In this document: piece by piece, positions 37,001 to 47,744 of the stretch
Layout: each line of letters starts with the position of its first letter
Numbering within the stretch: position 1 is the first letter of the stretch
DNA from: Varanus komodoensis
Taxonomy: Eukaryota; Chordata; Lepidosauria; Squamata; Varanidae
Direction: 5' to 3'
Length of the DNA stretch: 64,000 nucleotides
NCBI RefSeq assembly: GCF_004798865.1
Contig: NW_025336347.1
Coordinates: 17,820,289-17,884,288, forward strand
Translations under genes and position numbers: made by a program
Notes under the pieces: generated by a model
What the model was told of the DNA's origin: nothing
Databases searched by the model: none
Seen by the model: only the letters and a program-made list of their open reading frames with translations

Positions 37001-38132
37001 TCCATGTTGTCCTAGGTACACACATAGGAGGAACTGAAGGATTTCGAGATGTGTGACTAAGAAAATGTCCCTTGAGTAAAAGGCAAGGCCAAAAATGAGA
37101 GAAGAGGAGAGGCAGCTGTTTTCAGCTATAGGAAAACAGTCTTAATTTCAAACTGGGAAACACTTCCTATCAAACTAGCAGATCAATGGAGGAAGATGCC
37201 TATAGAAAGTCGTCCTTTGGACATGTGAGTGGGATCTTGGATAGGGAAGAAGTAAATTTATCACTGAAAGATTCCCAAGAAAGTGGCAGGCCAAAACAGA
37301 GGATCAAGGAATGAAAATGGAGCCACCATCCATGACGGGCTGAACATTTTCGCCTTCTTGTTATAAAAGAGAGAGAGAATGGACTGACTCACATTCCTTA
37401 ATTCTAAGCCTCTTTACTTCCCACAGTCATCCTTTCTTTGGAGGGAAATAATGGATTGCTCACACTGTTATAAAAGAGATCTAACTTCAGAGATTCAAAG
37501 AACGGCCAGGACAGCGGATAACTCCGCTAGCTGAGGATGATGGAAGTTGTAGTCCAACAGATCTGGACTGTACAAGGTTAGAGAAGGCTGACCTATGCTT
37601 GTTGACTAGCAGCTGCCCTCTAGGGTTTTAGATGTTCCCAGTTCTACCCAGGGCCCCATACTAATCTGCGTATGATAACCCTTGGAAAATTGGAAAACTT
37701 CCAAAATTAACAGTATTTGTAGTTGTCATAGGGGCCCCAGGACACTGCTTTGCCCGGGGCCCATGATGCTGTTAAGACGGCCCTGGTTCTACCTGCAGAC
37801 ATAGAATGGGGGATTCCCTCATTCTTGTACTACAGAACTTAGATATTTCACCAGAAAGTCTGTATTCTTGCATCCAGTTTTTAGTAACTTCTCTGCTTTT
37901 TCCATAGTTTTAAAATATGTGGACAGTGGGAGGGAAACAAATCTAATTCTTCATTATTCAGGTGATTGACCCTTCTGGAGCAGAGATTTTGGCTGATACC
38001 ATTCCTAACTCCCAAGTGCATGTGCTGGAAAAATGTGGACATTTCATAGCAGTAGACAGGCCAAAAAAATCCACAAAGCTTCTCCTGGAATTCTACAATT
38101 CAGTCTGTGGCACAGTGGAAAACAAGATGTGA
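27963..38132 (+). CDS. ABHD6-like: Gene B: complete ABHD6-like acylglycerol lipase, 8 coding exons
   Basis: Exons 27963-28087, 28423-28579, 29923-30036, 31790-31922, 32688-32806, 33851-33905, 35792-35892 and 37962-38132 join with consensus GT/AG borders into one 975-base frame (324 residues; human ABHD6 has 337). Layout: N-terminal hydrophobic anchor (about 12-38), LMLHGF, DMPGHGRTT, nucleophile elbow GISTG (Ser150), shortened cap, WGKHD (Asp267), CGHF (His295). The Asp-His spacing of 28 equals that of human Asp278-His306. The family hydrolyses monoacylglycerols and lysophospholipids at the inner face of membranes. Oddities: elbow Met replaced by Thr, and 14 codons missing in exon 5. All exons are open, so it is probably functional. 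ATTAAA at 38395-38400 is a possible poly(A) signal. Confidence 0.93.
28423..28579 (+). CDS. ABHD6-like: Gene B coding exon 2
   Basis: 157 bases. It completes the Trp codon and encodes VRVKYAEHEGYRFCYFSRGE, then LMLHGF and KDMW, all matching the family. Acceptor CTTTTAG, donor GTAGGT. About 71% identical in bases to gene A exon 2 by my count (46 differences in 157). Confidence 0.93.
29923..30036 (+). CDS. ABHD6-like: Gene B coding exon 3
   Basis: 114 bases, 38 codons, phase 0/0. It encodes LFPQDLHVVCLDMPGHG and ends with QAKKIHQ. Acceptor TTCACAG, donor GTAAGG. About 67% identical in bases to gene A exon 3 (38 differences in 114 by my count). Confidence 0.93.
31790..31922 (+). CDS. ABHD6-like: Gene B coding exon 4 (catalytic serine exon)
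   Basis: 133 bases encoding FAKCVGLSRKPFHLVGISTG, then GMVAGVYAALYPSDV and LLCPA. Ser150 sits in GISTG; family members normally have GxSMG. Seven of the first 14 bases differ from gene A exon 4 but only 5 of the remaining 119. Acceptor TTTCAG, donor GTGAGT. Confidence 0.94.
32640..33660. other. GC- and CpG-rich block spanning exon 5 and intron 5 of gene B
   Basis: Roughly 1 kb of high GC with many CpG pairs (for example GCGCGGCCGGCGGGCC at about 33230) covers exon 5 and most of intron 5. Long open frames occur on both strands (235 and 242 codons) because stops are rare in such composition; none resembles a known protein. It could be an intragenic CpG island or an old GC-rich repeat. No transposon ends are visible. 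Confidence 0.5.
32688..32806 (+). CDS. ABHD6-like: Gene B coding exon 5 (shortened cap region)
   Basis: 119 bases: two bases complete Gly177, then 39 codons (LRYPASRDTIRRLQQ ... DDFLRHGLYRPTRTALQ). Gene A's equivalent is 161 bases, so this exon is 42 bases (14 codons) shorter, in frame, lacking the IPLIPSTPEE-like stretch. It is GC-rich. Acceptor CTCCTAG, donor GTGAAG. Confidence 0.88.
33851..33905 (+). CDS. ABHD6-like: Gene B coding exon 6
   Basis: 55 bases encoding HLKGYLEDTSPHEAFFIK plus one base, aligning with the family's ILQGLVDVRIPHNNFYRK. Acceptor ACCCTAG, donor GTAAGT. It is too short to find by frame alone; phase and family alignment support it. Confidence 0.85.
34195..34397 (-). 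mobile_element. CR1-type LINE fragment, left part of an interrupted copy
   Basis: TGTGTGCATCACTTTAGCC, then GCATTTGCCATTTTGATGACC and GGGGAGATCCTTTGG match a repeat common in amniotes that is a CR1-type antisense segment. The usual continuation (AATTTGGTGTCATCTGCAAA) is found at about 35618, after the inserted LINE at 34398. Confidence 0.6.
34398..35605 (-). mobile_element. CR1/L2-like LINE 3' part inserted in a CR1 fragment
   Basis: Minus strand: LVLLDLSAAFDAISHGVLLD (about 35510-35450), NTYMKLLGG, LKLNPDKVEVLLVNG (about 35140-35100), LTYKALNG and AFSIVASHPWSSLPKAVRQ, ending in (AAAT)n at 34422-34400. It is the same LINE group as the 11460-14881 copy. The frame is broken several times. It lies in intron 6 of gene B. 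Confidence 0.75.
35606..35725 (-). mobile_element. CR1-type LINE fragment, right part
   Basis: AATTTGGTGTCATCTGCAAA and TTTGACTAGCTCACTGCCC continue the CR1-type segment seen at 34195-34397; the two are separated by the inserted LINE. Confidence 0.55.
35792..35892 (+). CDS. ABHD6-like: Gene B coding exon 7 (catalytic Asp)
   Basis: 101 bases encoding FLDLSSEKSRYSLHETM, then APTQIIWGKHD, nearly the same as human SEKSRYSLHQNM and PTQIIWGKQD. Asp267 aligns with human Asp278 of the catalytic triad. Acceptor GGCAAAG, donor GTAAAT. Confidence 0.93.
37649..37785. mobile_element. Small hAT MITE with perfect 8-bp target duplication
   Basis: The 137-base element starts CAGGGCC and ends GGCCCTG, and is flanked on both sides by the identical 8-base GTTCTACC (37641-37648 and 37786-37793). 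The body contains TAGGGGCCCCAGGACAC and TTTGCCCGGGGCCCATG. No coding capacity. It lies in intron 7 of gene B. Confidence 0.88.
37962..38132 (+). CDS. ABHD6-like: Gene B coding exon 8 (catalytic His, stop)
   Basis: 171 bases, 56 codons and TGA at 38130-38132. It encodes VIDPSGAEILADTIPNSQVH, LEKCGHF with His295 (human His306), then RPKKSTKLLLEFYNSV. Acceptor TTATTCAG. Confidence 0.94.
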   Translation: MIDPSGAEILADTIPNSQVHVLEKCGHFIAVDRPKKSTKLLLEFYNSVCGTVENKM

Positions 38133-38565
38133 GCATAAACATCATTAAAGAACTGAGAAGATGGGAGCATTTCAGATGCTTTTCTACTTTGGAAAGAAAA
38201 ATATAGAAATGGCAGTGTGGACGTCTGTGCTGGTTTCCTTCACTTGTTACAAGATCATTTTTTGAGGCTGGTCTTCCCTGACACTCACAACCTCAGATTA
38301 TAGTGGGGATCATTACTCCCAAGCTGTTTTCATTCCTGTTACATATGTTAACCTATAATTACACTGTATTGAGGAAATGGCCCATGAATTCAAGATTAAA
38401 GACATATTAATATTGCGTTAAATAACTAAGTGGATGACTAGGTGCTTTTAGTCACCAGAAAACTATGATCTCAGAGCAGTTATATCATTTAAGCAAACTA
38501 TTATTCAGGTCAATCATTCTGGTTTTGCAACAAAACTACCAAACTCCATGGATGTCCATGATCAG

Positions 38566-38765
38566 TGCGGTATAGTGGTTAGAACACTGGACTGAAGACC
38601 CAGGAGACCTGAATTCTAGTCCTGACTTGGCCGTGAAACTCACTGAGTGGCCTGAACCAGTCACTGACTCTTAACCTAACCTACCTCACAAGGTTGTCGT
38701 GAGGATAAAATAGAAAGCATGAGGCATGCCGCCTTGGATTCCTTGCAAGATTCCAGACTTAATCC
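38566..38765 (+). mobile_element. tRNA-derived SINE copy
   Basis: GTGCGGTATAGTGGTTAGAAC head, GAATTCTAGTCCTGACTTGG B-box region, TTAACCTAACCTACCTCACAA body and GCCGCCTTGGATTCC tail, the same family as the copy at 59990. It lies about 430 bases after the gene B stop codon and could be inside its 3' UTR. Confidence 0.8.
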
Positions 38766-38869
38766 TGCACTCATTCCCAGTCCAGCTTCTAACCACCAAC
38801 ACCTCATTGGCTCTCTAGGATGGTGCTTGAATATTAAACATGGTAATTCACATTCATAATATTTACACA

Positions 38870-39740
38870 CCAGTATTAAATGTCATATTTAAATACATCA
38901 TTAGAGCACTGTTTGCGCAACAACAATAAAAGAACTATATTTGAAATACACTATTAAAAACCGTTTAGAAACCAATACAAAACAGAACAATCCAACAAGA
39001 AATACAGTAGAGCAGTATATGAGCAGATGCAGCGCTGCACAAGCCAGAGAAGGCCCCTGTGAATGAATGTGTTTTGGGGGTGTTTCTGCCTCCCCAGCTG
39101 CAGGGGGAGAGCATTCGAAGGCTGGCCACTGCTGCTTTGACATATTACATGGAGATACTCTGCCGGTTGCAGGACAACCAGGAAGGCTTCCTGGGATCGC
39201 CTGAATGGGCAGGTGGGAGGAGGCCATCTACAGGGTATCCTGGTCCCATATTGGTTAGGCCTTTGTATATGGACAACATCACCTTGCAACACAGCTCAAT
39301 AGTTAATGGGCAGCCTGGTGTTATGTCAGTTTGGCTGGGTGCCCTGGTGGGTATCCAAGGACTGCCTTTTCCACTAGCTATGGCTTCCGAACCAGGTTCA
39401 AGGGCAGCCCCACAGAGAGCTTATTCTCGTAGTCGAACCATGAAGATACCCGTGCGTGGATCACCCTGTTCAGGAACAGACATAGCTGCCACGAGGTTGG
39501 GAAGGGGTCCGGGCCACGCGGGTCACCTGGGTCTCCAGGGACAGAGACGGGTCCGGGAGCAGCCAGAGAAGCATAACTGCACCCAGAAGCAGCGTGCGGC
39601 CCAATTCCCAGAAGTGGGGAACCGCCAAGCTGATCCAGGGTCTGTACCTTATCAGGCTCCAGCTCCAGCATATTAGCCTTCCTCCAAGCCACAGCTCCAT
39701 CCCGGTGCCAGTTCAAAATGTACACGGCATCTCTCAATTC
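38870..39740 (-). mobile_element. CR1/L2-like LINE 3' part
   Basis: Minus strand: KANMLELEPDKVQTL (about 39690-39640) aligns with LKLNADKMEVLLV of the 11460 copy, then WFDYENKLSVGLPLNLVRKP-like (family LDYHNMLYVGLPLNTVQK) near 39430-39380, and an AT-rich 3' end near 38940. Frame and stops show it is dead. Confidence 0.65.
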
Positions 39741-41959
39741 AGAGAAATAGTGCCAGGTTCCTCAGCGCATTGGTGGCCCCTTACCCCAAAGCAAGGCTGC
39801 CAGTGGGTGAGTGCTCCTTGGTCGGTCCCCATCATCAGGCAGCTCTGGGCGAAGGGTGGCACCTTGTGGCGCCCCATCATTCACCTGCCAAAGTGCTGGT
39901 GTGACTTTGGACCCTGCCAGTCACAGCTGAACCACCCCGCACTCTCCGCTCACAGATGTGGTTCAGCAGGACGCTGTGGAGAGGACTGGGGCCCACAAGC
40001 CTGTCTCCTGAAGGCGGAGGGGAAACCCAGACGGGGATGGATCTGCAGGGTCAGCTGTGGCTGAGACACCAGCACCCTCTGGGCACTTGGCCAAGAAGGG
40101 GGCCTGTGATGGGGGGGGGCAGCTGGCATAGATCGCTGTGTCACAGGAAGGTGTTCTGCAGAATGGCTGCCCCCTTCCAGGCTGTGGCTGAGTGGTGCTG
40201 GGCTAAAAGCTTCTATAGTCCCAACAACATACCCCAAGTGCCCAATTACGGTGTAGCTCTTTGGCCTGAATCAGTTCACAAGCATCACAACACAAGACCC
40301 TGTTAGCTTCCTCCAGGCAAATTAACAGTTCCAGGCAGCTCTCCGGGTTCCCCAGATGTTGCTTTGAGGAAACCCTCGTGCCTGTGGGCCTGGTTGAGTG
40401 ACAGAGTGGCCACTAAAGAGCACCGTCAGGCGTCTGATCTCGGCAGGGAAGCGTAACTCAGAGACGGCTGCTGCAGGTTTGACGCACCAGCTTTTCCCTG
40501 TTTAGCTGATGGCACTTCCTGAAGACCTGTCTCCTGTAAACTTCACCTCCATTTCCGTGACAAGGTCGGATCTTCCAGCTGTGGAAGATGGGCTGCATCA
40601 CTACCCCATCTGAGCTCAGAAGCCAGTGGGAGGTCTAGAGAAAATGAAATCTCGGGCATTTGGTTTCATGACTGCCTCTACACGTTTCACCCCTGACTCA
40701 GAATTGGTGTCGCAGACTTTAGCTCCCTCCAGGACAGACTGAGGCCTTGCCCTGAGGCAGAGCAGGAGGACCCGGGCTCCTGGAAAAGGTGGCCATCATA
40801 CCTCCTCCACCTGGTCCCTCTTGGGCGCAGAAGCAGATGCTGGGCAAGCTGAGAACCCTCCGGCCCAGGCAGCAAAGGGGCTACAAGCACAGGACAGGGC
40901 ATGCCCCCCAAGGAATAAGACGCACGGTGAGGGGAAAGGTCCAGAGATCCAGAGGTGCAGTCTGGACAATACTTGTTGGAGGGCCAGTGAAACGGCTTTT
41001 AGCCTGTTCTGGAGGGAGCTGGAGTCCCCCTAAAGCAGCAGGCTTGTGGGTGTTCATAGCCCTCCTCTTGCCCCAGCGGCCTGCATGGTTGTGTACATTT
41101 TGGTGCCCTGTCTGGCCAGAGGTAGCCTCGTAACGGTGATTCACCAAGCGCAGGGAACTTGATTTCTTGGTATTGGCTAATATTTTTCTTCCACAGTGCC
41201 TTTTTTGGGATCCACAAAAAATGTTGGGGCTCTTTTGCTACACCAAGCATGTTTTTTAAAGTATTGTTTATAGATAGAAAACTATAAACTGAGGGTGAGA
41301 TGTGGGGACCTTTTGACAGTGTCTGAGAAAGGCTAAAGTATAGGTCTACTCATGTGCAAATCATATCACAGGGTGAGCTGGCAGGGACTTCAAAAGCTCC
41401 ACAAGGCAGATTGAGAAGTGAAGACTCCACCGCTCCTTTGTCTCAAGGGCCACGTCCGTTGTTGACTGGAATCTTACTATTTCTCTTCCATCTGGAAGAT
41501 CAGAGGTTATAACTTTGCCTCAAATCAGAAAACAATGTTCCCCTGTATTAGGGATATGAAGCTGGCAGGCAGGCTGGCAGAGTCCCTAGGCGAGAATCCT
41601 GCCAAGTTCCAGAAGGACAGATTCCAGGACTAGGGAAGGATGATGACTACGAAAGCTGGTGAATGCCTTCTCTTTGTGAAAGGTGGTGGCATCAGAATAA
41701 TTTTATGCTTTGAATGTTACGAGGCAGGAAGACACACTTCTGCAATCGGTCTGAGCCACAAGGGAGATTCCTGGGAGAGTCTGTGGCAGTACTAGCTGAT
41801 CGGATGAACTGGGAAGGAAAAGTTGCTCGGTTGTTATCATTACACTGCATTTGCATCCCACCTTTATTCCTTTTGCGAGGAACTCAGGGAGGCTTACATA
41901 GCTCATCGTTATCCTCACAACAACAACCCTGTGAGGTAGGTTAGGTGAGAGTCTGCAAA

Positions 41960-42175
41960 TGGCAGACTGATGGGCAGAGTGCAGGCTGTGGACCTGGGAG
42001 ATCTGGCTGCTAGTCCCCACTCAGCTACGAAGCTCACTGGGTGACTTTGGGCCAGTCACTCATTCTGGGCCTAACCTACCTCACAGGGTTGTTGTTGTGA
42101 GAATAAAATGGCAAGGAGGTCTGTAAGCCACTTTGGGCTGCTTGCAAGAGGAAGAAAGGCAAGGTATACATGGAA
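41960..42175 (+). mobile_element. tRNA-derived SINE copy
   Basis: The head is diverged (GCAGACTGATGGGCAGAGTG), but CTGCTAGTCCCCACTCAGC, GGGTGACTTTGGGCCAGTCA, CTAACCTACCTCACAGGGTTG and AAGGCAAGGTATAC follow the family in order. Confidence 0.75.
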
Positions 42176-43734
42176 CACAATACAAATAATACAGGTTGCT
42201 ACAAGTAATGAAAACATACCGGAGTGAGAGAGAAGAAGGGCAAAGGAAGGTGAAGGCTACAGCTGTGGCCAGGCGGGGTTCAGGAAGCAAGATCGCTCCC
42301 AAGGAGCGCCACTTTCAGCCAGTCTGGCCAAGGGACTCTGCACCCCTTCATAACAAGCCAGCATGAAGTTGCCCGGCTGAGTTGCAAGCCACCGAGTCTC
42401 CTAGAACAAGTGAGGGGGTCTTTGGAGGCTTCTTTGTGCGAAATAAGCCCCCTGCAGAAGCTGCACCAGGCTTGGACAGTGCAGTGGGCAGGTGCAGTGC
42501 CCTGTGGTCTTACCAGGCCGTGGTGCCGTTCTGCCCACTGCGTGCTCCCTCCTCATCCTGAGCCCCCAGGCACAATTCTGACGATCTCCTATCTAGTTGA
42601 AGGGTTTTGAAGGGTTTGTGGAAGCTTGCCGGCAAAGCTTCATCTGTTGTTCTACCTGCATTAAGTTCTTGTGTCTGTAGACCGGGATTATTTAGGATAT
42701 GGGGATTATCATTTCGAACAATGAAGATCACTGAGCAATTTTTTTTTAAAGGACCAGAGGAAATCATGCTGCAGCATAATTACAATCATCTCACCACCTG
42801 CACAATGACCCTCATCAGGCAAATGCAATTCCCATCTGTGACGGAGCTCATCCCAGCCGCTGGACTCATCTTCATGACTGGCTTTGAAATGGCACGCCCG
42901 TTTTTTTAGGGACAGGCTGGTAGACAAGCTAGATTCATTCTGCTGATTGTGTTTCATAATAATCCCAAGGCAGGACTAAGAGGCAAACACTGAAATACAA
43001 TCGGAAACCCCTTTTAGCAGAAGTCTGCACTCTGGGGAAGGGCTGAACAGTTGCTCCAGTTCACATGTCCATGACCCGTGTGCAAAGTCATGGGAGGCTT
43101 GGAGGAGGCAGCGGACACGTGACAGCCCTAAAAGACAGAAATCTCCCGACAAAGTCCGGCCAATACGACAAAGTCCGGCGCCGTCTAGTGACAAATCATA
43201 TAATGACACCAAGCAGACGCGACACAAGGGCGCGGGGGGGGGGGGGTCTAAATGAAGACCAAAACATAAAGGCATCTTTGGAGGAAATCAGAATGTGCAC
43301 AATTTGTCAGTGCCTCAGATGGAGCGCTGCCCGTGGCAGCAGGCAATACGGTTCTTCTGGTGCCACTGTTGTCAGGCAGGGCTAGGAAGATGTTAGACTC
43401 CAGTTCCCGTCAGCTGATCCAGCATGGCCAATGGTTAGGGATAATGAAGTTGCCCTTTGGTTTCCCCGAACTCCCCCTTTCCACAAGCACTGAACTCCCT
43501 GGGTTTTTAAGGCACCTGATGGCTCAGCTGGACAGGTAAAGGCTTCGAAAGGCAAGTGGGGGAGATCGACTTCCTGTGCCCTCAGGACAGAGAAGGCCTG
43601 CTGGCTCTGCCATCAGCAACTCCTTGGTCCCTCTTGCCCTGAGCATCTCTACAGTCACAGCTGCACGGAGAGGGTGAATTTTACATATATTTGCAAACAT
43701 TAAATTGAGAGAGGAAGATTCAAAAGCAGGTTTA

Positions 43735-43865
43735 GATCCTTCCTAATTTTGGAAGCTAAGCAGGGTTGGGCCTGGTTAAAACCTGGATGGGTGACTTAAA
43801 ATGCGAACCACCCAGAGAGCTTTGGCTATGGGTGGTGTAGAAATGTCACGCAATACGATTAATAA
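43735..43865 (+). mobile_element. 5S rRNA-derived SINE or 5S pseudogene with LINE-like tail
   Basis: GGAAGCTAAGCAGGGTTGGG and CCTGGTTAAAACCTGGATGG are clearly related to the internal promoter half of vertebrate 5S rRNA. Instead of the 5S 3' end, the sequence then passes into AACCACCCAGAGAGCTTTGG and GGTGGTGTAGAAATGT, the common reptile LINE 3' end. That fusion is the design of a 5S-headed SINE using a LINE tail. Confidence 0.75.
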
Positions 43866-45339
43866 CGGGGTGTTCCTTGGAGGGGCTGCCTGGGGGGAGG
43901 GCTAAAAGGGTATCATGAGAGCCGGCTTGAGAAGTGTCTTTCACCTTCACAAATACAGAGATAAAATGTTGAAAGTGAAAATCAAGCTGCAGTGAGCTGA
44001 AAATGGCTTGGGGCAGAGGCAGGAACAAGGGAATCAGGTGCTCTGATGGGATGGGCATGAGCAGACCAGGTGAGCAGGGAGTGGCTGGGAATTCGTGATG
44101 TGCCTAGTCTGGTGGATTATGGGCCCCAGAGGGAGCAACCTACCCAAACCTTGTGGCTTGTGCCCCCAGGTGTGTTCTCACGGCATGTGAATCCACACAA
44201 CAGGCAAGCAGAGGAAGAAGGAAAGGTGAAGCCAGACTGCACATACTTCGAATCTCTCAGCCAAACAGTTGCTTTTCCGTTGCTCAAGTCACAAGATGAC
44301 CAATGCAGCTGCAGGGCTGGAGAGCTGGCCTTCCCCTGCTCTAATGTTGGCCTCCGTGGCCCAGCTGGGATCAGGACCAGTGCCAGCAGGAGAGGAGGAC
44401 TAAATCTCGCCTTTGCCACCATGTGCTGCCCATGGAGGCCAAGAGAGGGTCCCCCCCCCCCTTTGCTAAGAAGAAAGCAGGGAGACCTGTATGTGTAGTG
44501 GGGAGGTTTTGAGAAGCAATCCTTGGGGCGAGGTCCTGATAAGTCCCAGTCTAAAAGGAATCACATTTACATTGGTGTAATTCAGAAACTGACCCCCAGC
44601 CCAGGGGTGCAATGTGCAGCCTGATCCCGGAGGAACCCTTTCCATGAGCACAGTGCTTCTTCCGGGTATGCAGTAGCTACCAGTGGACCCTGTGCCAAAA
44701 ATTAAGGCTTCCCTTTTAAAGCCATGTCGAGGGAAAGGGCTGAATAGAGGGAGCAAGACAGGAGATTTTGGAAGTTTTCTGAGAGGTAAAAGGAAGATGC
44801 AAGGTGGGTCTTGCAGGAAGGGATAGAAGAAAACGACAGGTAGGAACTGCAGCAGAAAGTGGTGGTGTCACTAGCATCAAGCTGATTTTAGGCACCATGC
44901 AGAGGCAAAGCCAGGTGGGACAATAAAGGTACCATCCTTGGGATACCCAAAAGAGGAGACTTGGGATTCCCAGCTTGAACACCCTGCGGTCTAGGAGCTC
45001 AGACCCCAAGGGCCAAACCTGCCCCAACTCTCCTGAAAGCCAGCATGGAAAGAGCTACACCAGCTTCCCCTCCCCAAAGTTGCAACTGGGCCTGGGAGCA
45101 GGGGAAGGGGGGTGCCAGAGGGTGGGGAGGGGAGCAGGCTGGGGCCAAAGACCCATGCCAGTTCCCGATCCCTTTCCTCCCCTGCCCCAGTACAGCCCAA
45201 GAGAGCCATTCGGATGGATCCAAAAACAAAGCTGGTGCGTGCCACGAGTGCATCTCACCTGAGCATGGGATGCATGTGAGCACTGGGGGCACAGGGCAGA
45301 GGACCGACCCACCGTGTGGGCTGGAGCCTTCTCAGCAGC

Positions 45340-45414
45340 TGTGTGCTTCTGTTTACCTCATTCATGTTGTAAGCCACCCCGAGGTTTCAGCAAGGGGCGG
45401 CACAGAAATGTTAT

Positions 45415-45465
<51 letters not shown>
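45340..45465 (+). mobile_element. LINE 3' end with (AAT)n tail
   Basis: TTCATGTTGTAAGCCACCCCG followed by GGGGCGGCACAGAAATGTTA and (AAT)n at 45414-45464 is the usual 3' end and tail of the CR1/L2-like LINEs or their SINEs. Only the extreme 3' end is recognisable. Confidence 0.7.
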
Positions 45466-46365
45466 TCACTTTTTAGATTTTTAGGGGTACCCATAAGAGG
45501 TTTCAGAAGACATGCACGTATTATATGCAAAGAAGAAAAGAGGGAAATCGGGTGACAAAACGTGAAAGGCAGTTGGCTAAGACATTGTGATTGGAATTGC
45601 ATGAGAGAGGCAAGGTCAAAAAGGGATAAAGAAATGTGAGTGGAATGAGGAGCAGAAAGTCCCAGACACAAAACCACTGATTATTAGGAGACCCAAGAGA
45701 AGAGCTGCAAGGTACTCGAGGGAAGAAACAATAAGAATTTGGAGCACAGTTTTAGGAGAATTTGTGGGTAGGAGGGAATGAAGAATAGCATGCTCTTGGT
45801 AGGAAGGAAATGGAACCTGAACAATTTATTTGGCAGGAAAATAAATCATGAATCTGTGAAAATCCCAGAGTCAAGTTGTGACCTTCAGGCAGCAAAGGAG
45901 ATGGTGGGGGTGGCAGGTGGGACGGGTGCATCACCTCGCATGCGTCAAATGCAGTGGAGGACTGGATGAAAAGTTTCCATGTGTCTCCGAAGGGGCCAGA
46001 GCAGGCCAGATCCAAAAAGACTGGGAAATATTGGCAGCCTTGGGATGGTAGCTGAAGTCAAGGAATGGGTGATGTATCCCAGTGGAAGCAGAAAGATCAA
46101 AAGGGGTGACTGCATAACTGAGAAGCCAGCAGAGGGCACCAACCAACAGGGGAAACACAGAACACAAATCATACAGAATTTACCAACATGTACATATTTC
46201 TTCATATTTGGGGTAGAAAGAACTTGAGATTAAAAAAAAATCAAAAGAGAAACTAAAACTGGCATAATTAACATCGAGGCCCAGGTCTTTGTGGTGTGAG
46301 CTTCTCAAAGACTGATTCTGAATCCCCATGCAGTCCACAATCTTTGTGGCGAGATGCCACCAAGT

Positions 46366-46447
46366 ACCGTATTTTTCACTCTATAAGATGCACTTTTCCC
46401 CCCCTCAAAAGTAAGGGGAAATGTCTGTGTGTCTTATAGAGCAAATG
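46366..46447. mobile_element. Short inverted-repeat DNA element remnant
   Basis: CGTATTTTTCACTCTATAAG at the left pairs with CTTATAGAGCAAATG at the right as an inverted repeat around a GGGGAAA/TTTTCC core. This CTCTATAAGAcGCAC motif is a widely dispersed vertebrate DNA-transposon end. No target duplication is clear. Confidence 0.5.
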
Positions 46448-47744
46448 TGTGTGCGCCCGACGCCCGGGATGCTGCTGGCCTCCTGCACCACGTGGCACCA
46501 CCTGGCCGGCATGCGCTCGGCGTGCCCTGCTCCGCCCCCCCCCCCCCAGCACAGGTGAGAGCTGTGCCGCTCAGGGGGAGAGGTGTGGAGGAGGAGGAGC
46601 TAGGGCCTCTCTGTGTGAGGACTTGCTGCTGTTATCATCTGCCACCAAGTCATCTGCAGCTTAGGGAAACCCACGAATGGCCGGCTTCCGAAATGCCTTG
46701 TCCTTGATGGCCCTGCTCAGCAATTCCACATTCAAGGCTGCAGCTTCCTTTATGGAGCAGCTCCTCGGAATCGCCCCTTCATCATCTTGTCTCCTCATAA
46801 TCCAGATGCTTGTGCAGCTGCGCTTCAAAAAGCTTGGGGGTGGGTTTCTTCGCAAGGCAGTCCTCCTTGCTCTGATGCACTCTAAGGTTCAAGCTAGACA
46901 TGATGTCATTCGCCCTCCTTCTTGGGGCCAGACTGGATGCACGTCTAATAGACAAACACGGCCTGTGCCCACCCTCTTCCACATCAAAATGTATGGGAAC
47001 CAGAAACCCATTACATAAAGCTCAGGCTTCCAAGGAGGCTGCTGCATGTAAAGGTCTAAGAAGGGTTCATAAATGTTGCAGATGAACAGACTATTCTTGG
47101 ACAGGGAACCGGGCTGGGGCTTTCTCTCTCATGAAAGGCTTGAGATCCCCCATGCTGAGTCTTCCCTCCTTCTCCAATTTTGATGGCACTTCTTCTGTAT
47201 GGATTGGCAAATCAGGGAAAGCAGAGAAACAGATGGATTCACAGATATGAAAGCTGTTACGTTACGTCACCTGGGAGTGGCCCTTATTAATAGAAGGTGT
47301 TGCGCTGTGAAAGGCGAGAGAAACATGGAGGAGGTGTGTTTCTCCAACAGGAGGGAGGGCTCAGACAAAGCATCTCTTTTTGTGGCAGTCTAACAGCTGC
47401 TGTGCAGGAGAGGTCATTGCATCAAAGCACCCGGATGTTCTTTTATTCACTTCCCACAAATCAAATCTTTATTTGAAGTCAAGTGGAAGCAACCACACCA
47501 TGCAAGATCCTGCAACCTTCTGTAATGAAAGGTACAAGCCAATGCAAGGTTCAACAGAAAAGGGGCTGGATCATGCTGGGAGCTCTTGGTCTTTTTCTGT
47601 CAAAACTTGCATAGCATCATAACCACTGGTTTATTTATTTCATTCCTGTACCAGCCTATAGCCTTAGCTCTCCGGGAAGTTTAGAATAATCCATAAAGAC
47701 AAGGCAATAAAATACAATAAAGACTCAAACCAATAAGAGCCTAG

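Noticed and set aside
39059-39676. 205-codon plus-strand frame
   Set aside because: It is antisense to a degraded LINE reverse-transcriptase remnant.
46677-47018. 113-codon plus-strand frame (MAGFRNALSLMALLSN...)
   Set aside because: No splice sites, homologues or repeat family recognised; length is within chance for this composition.
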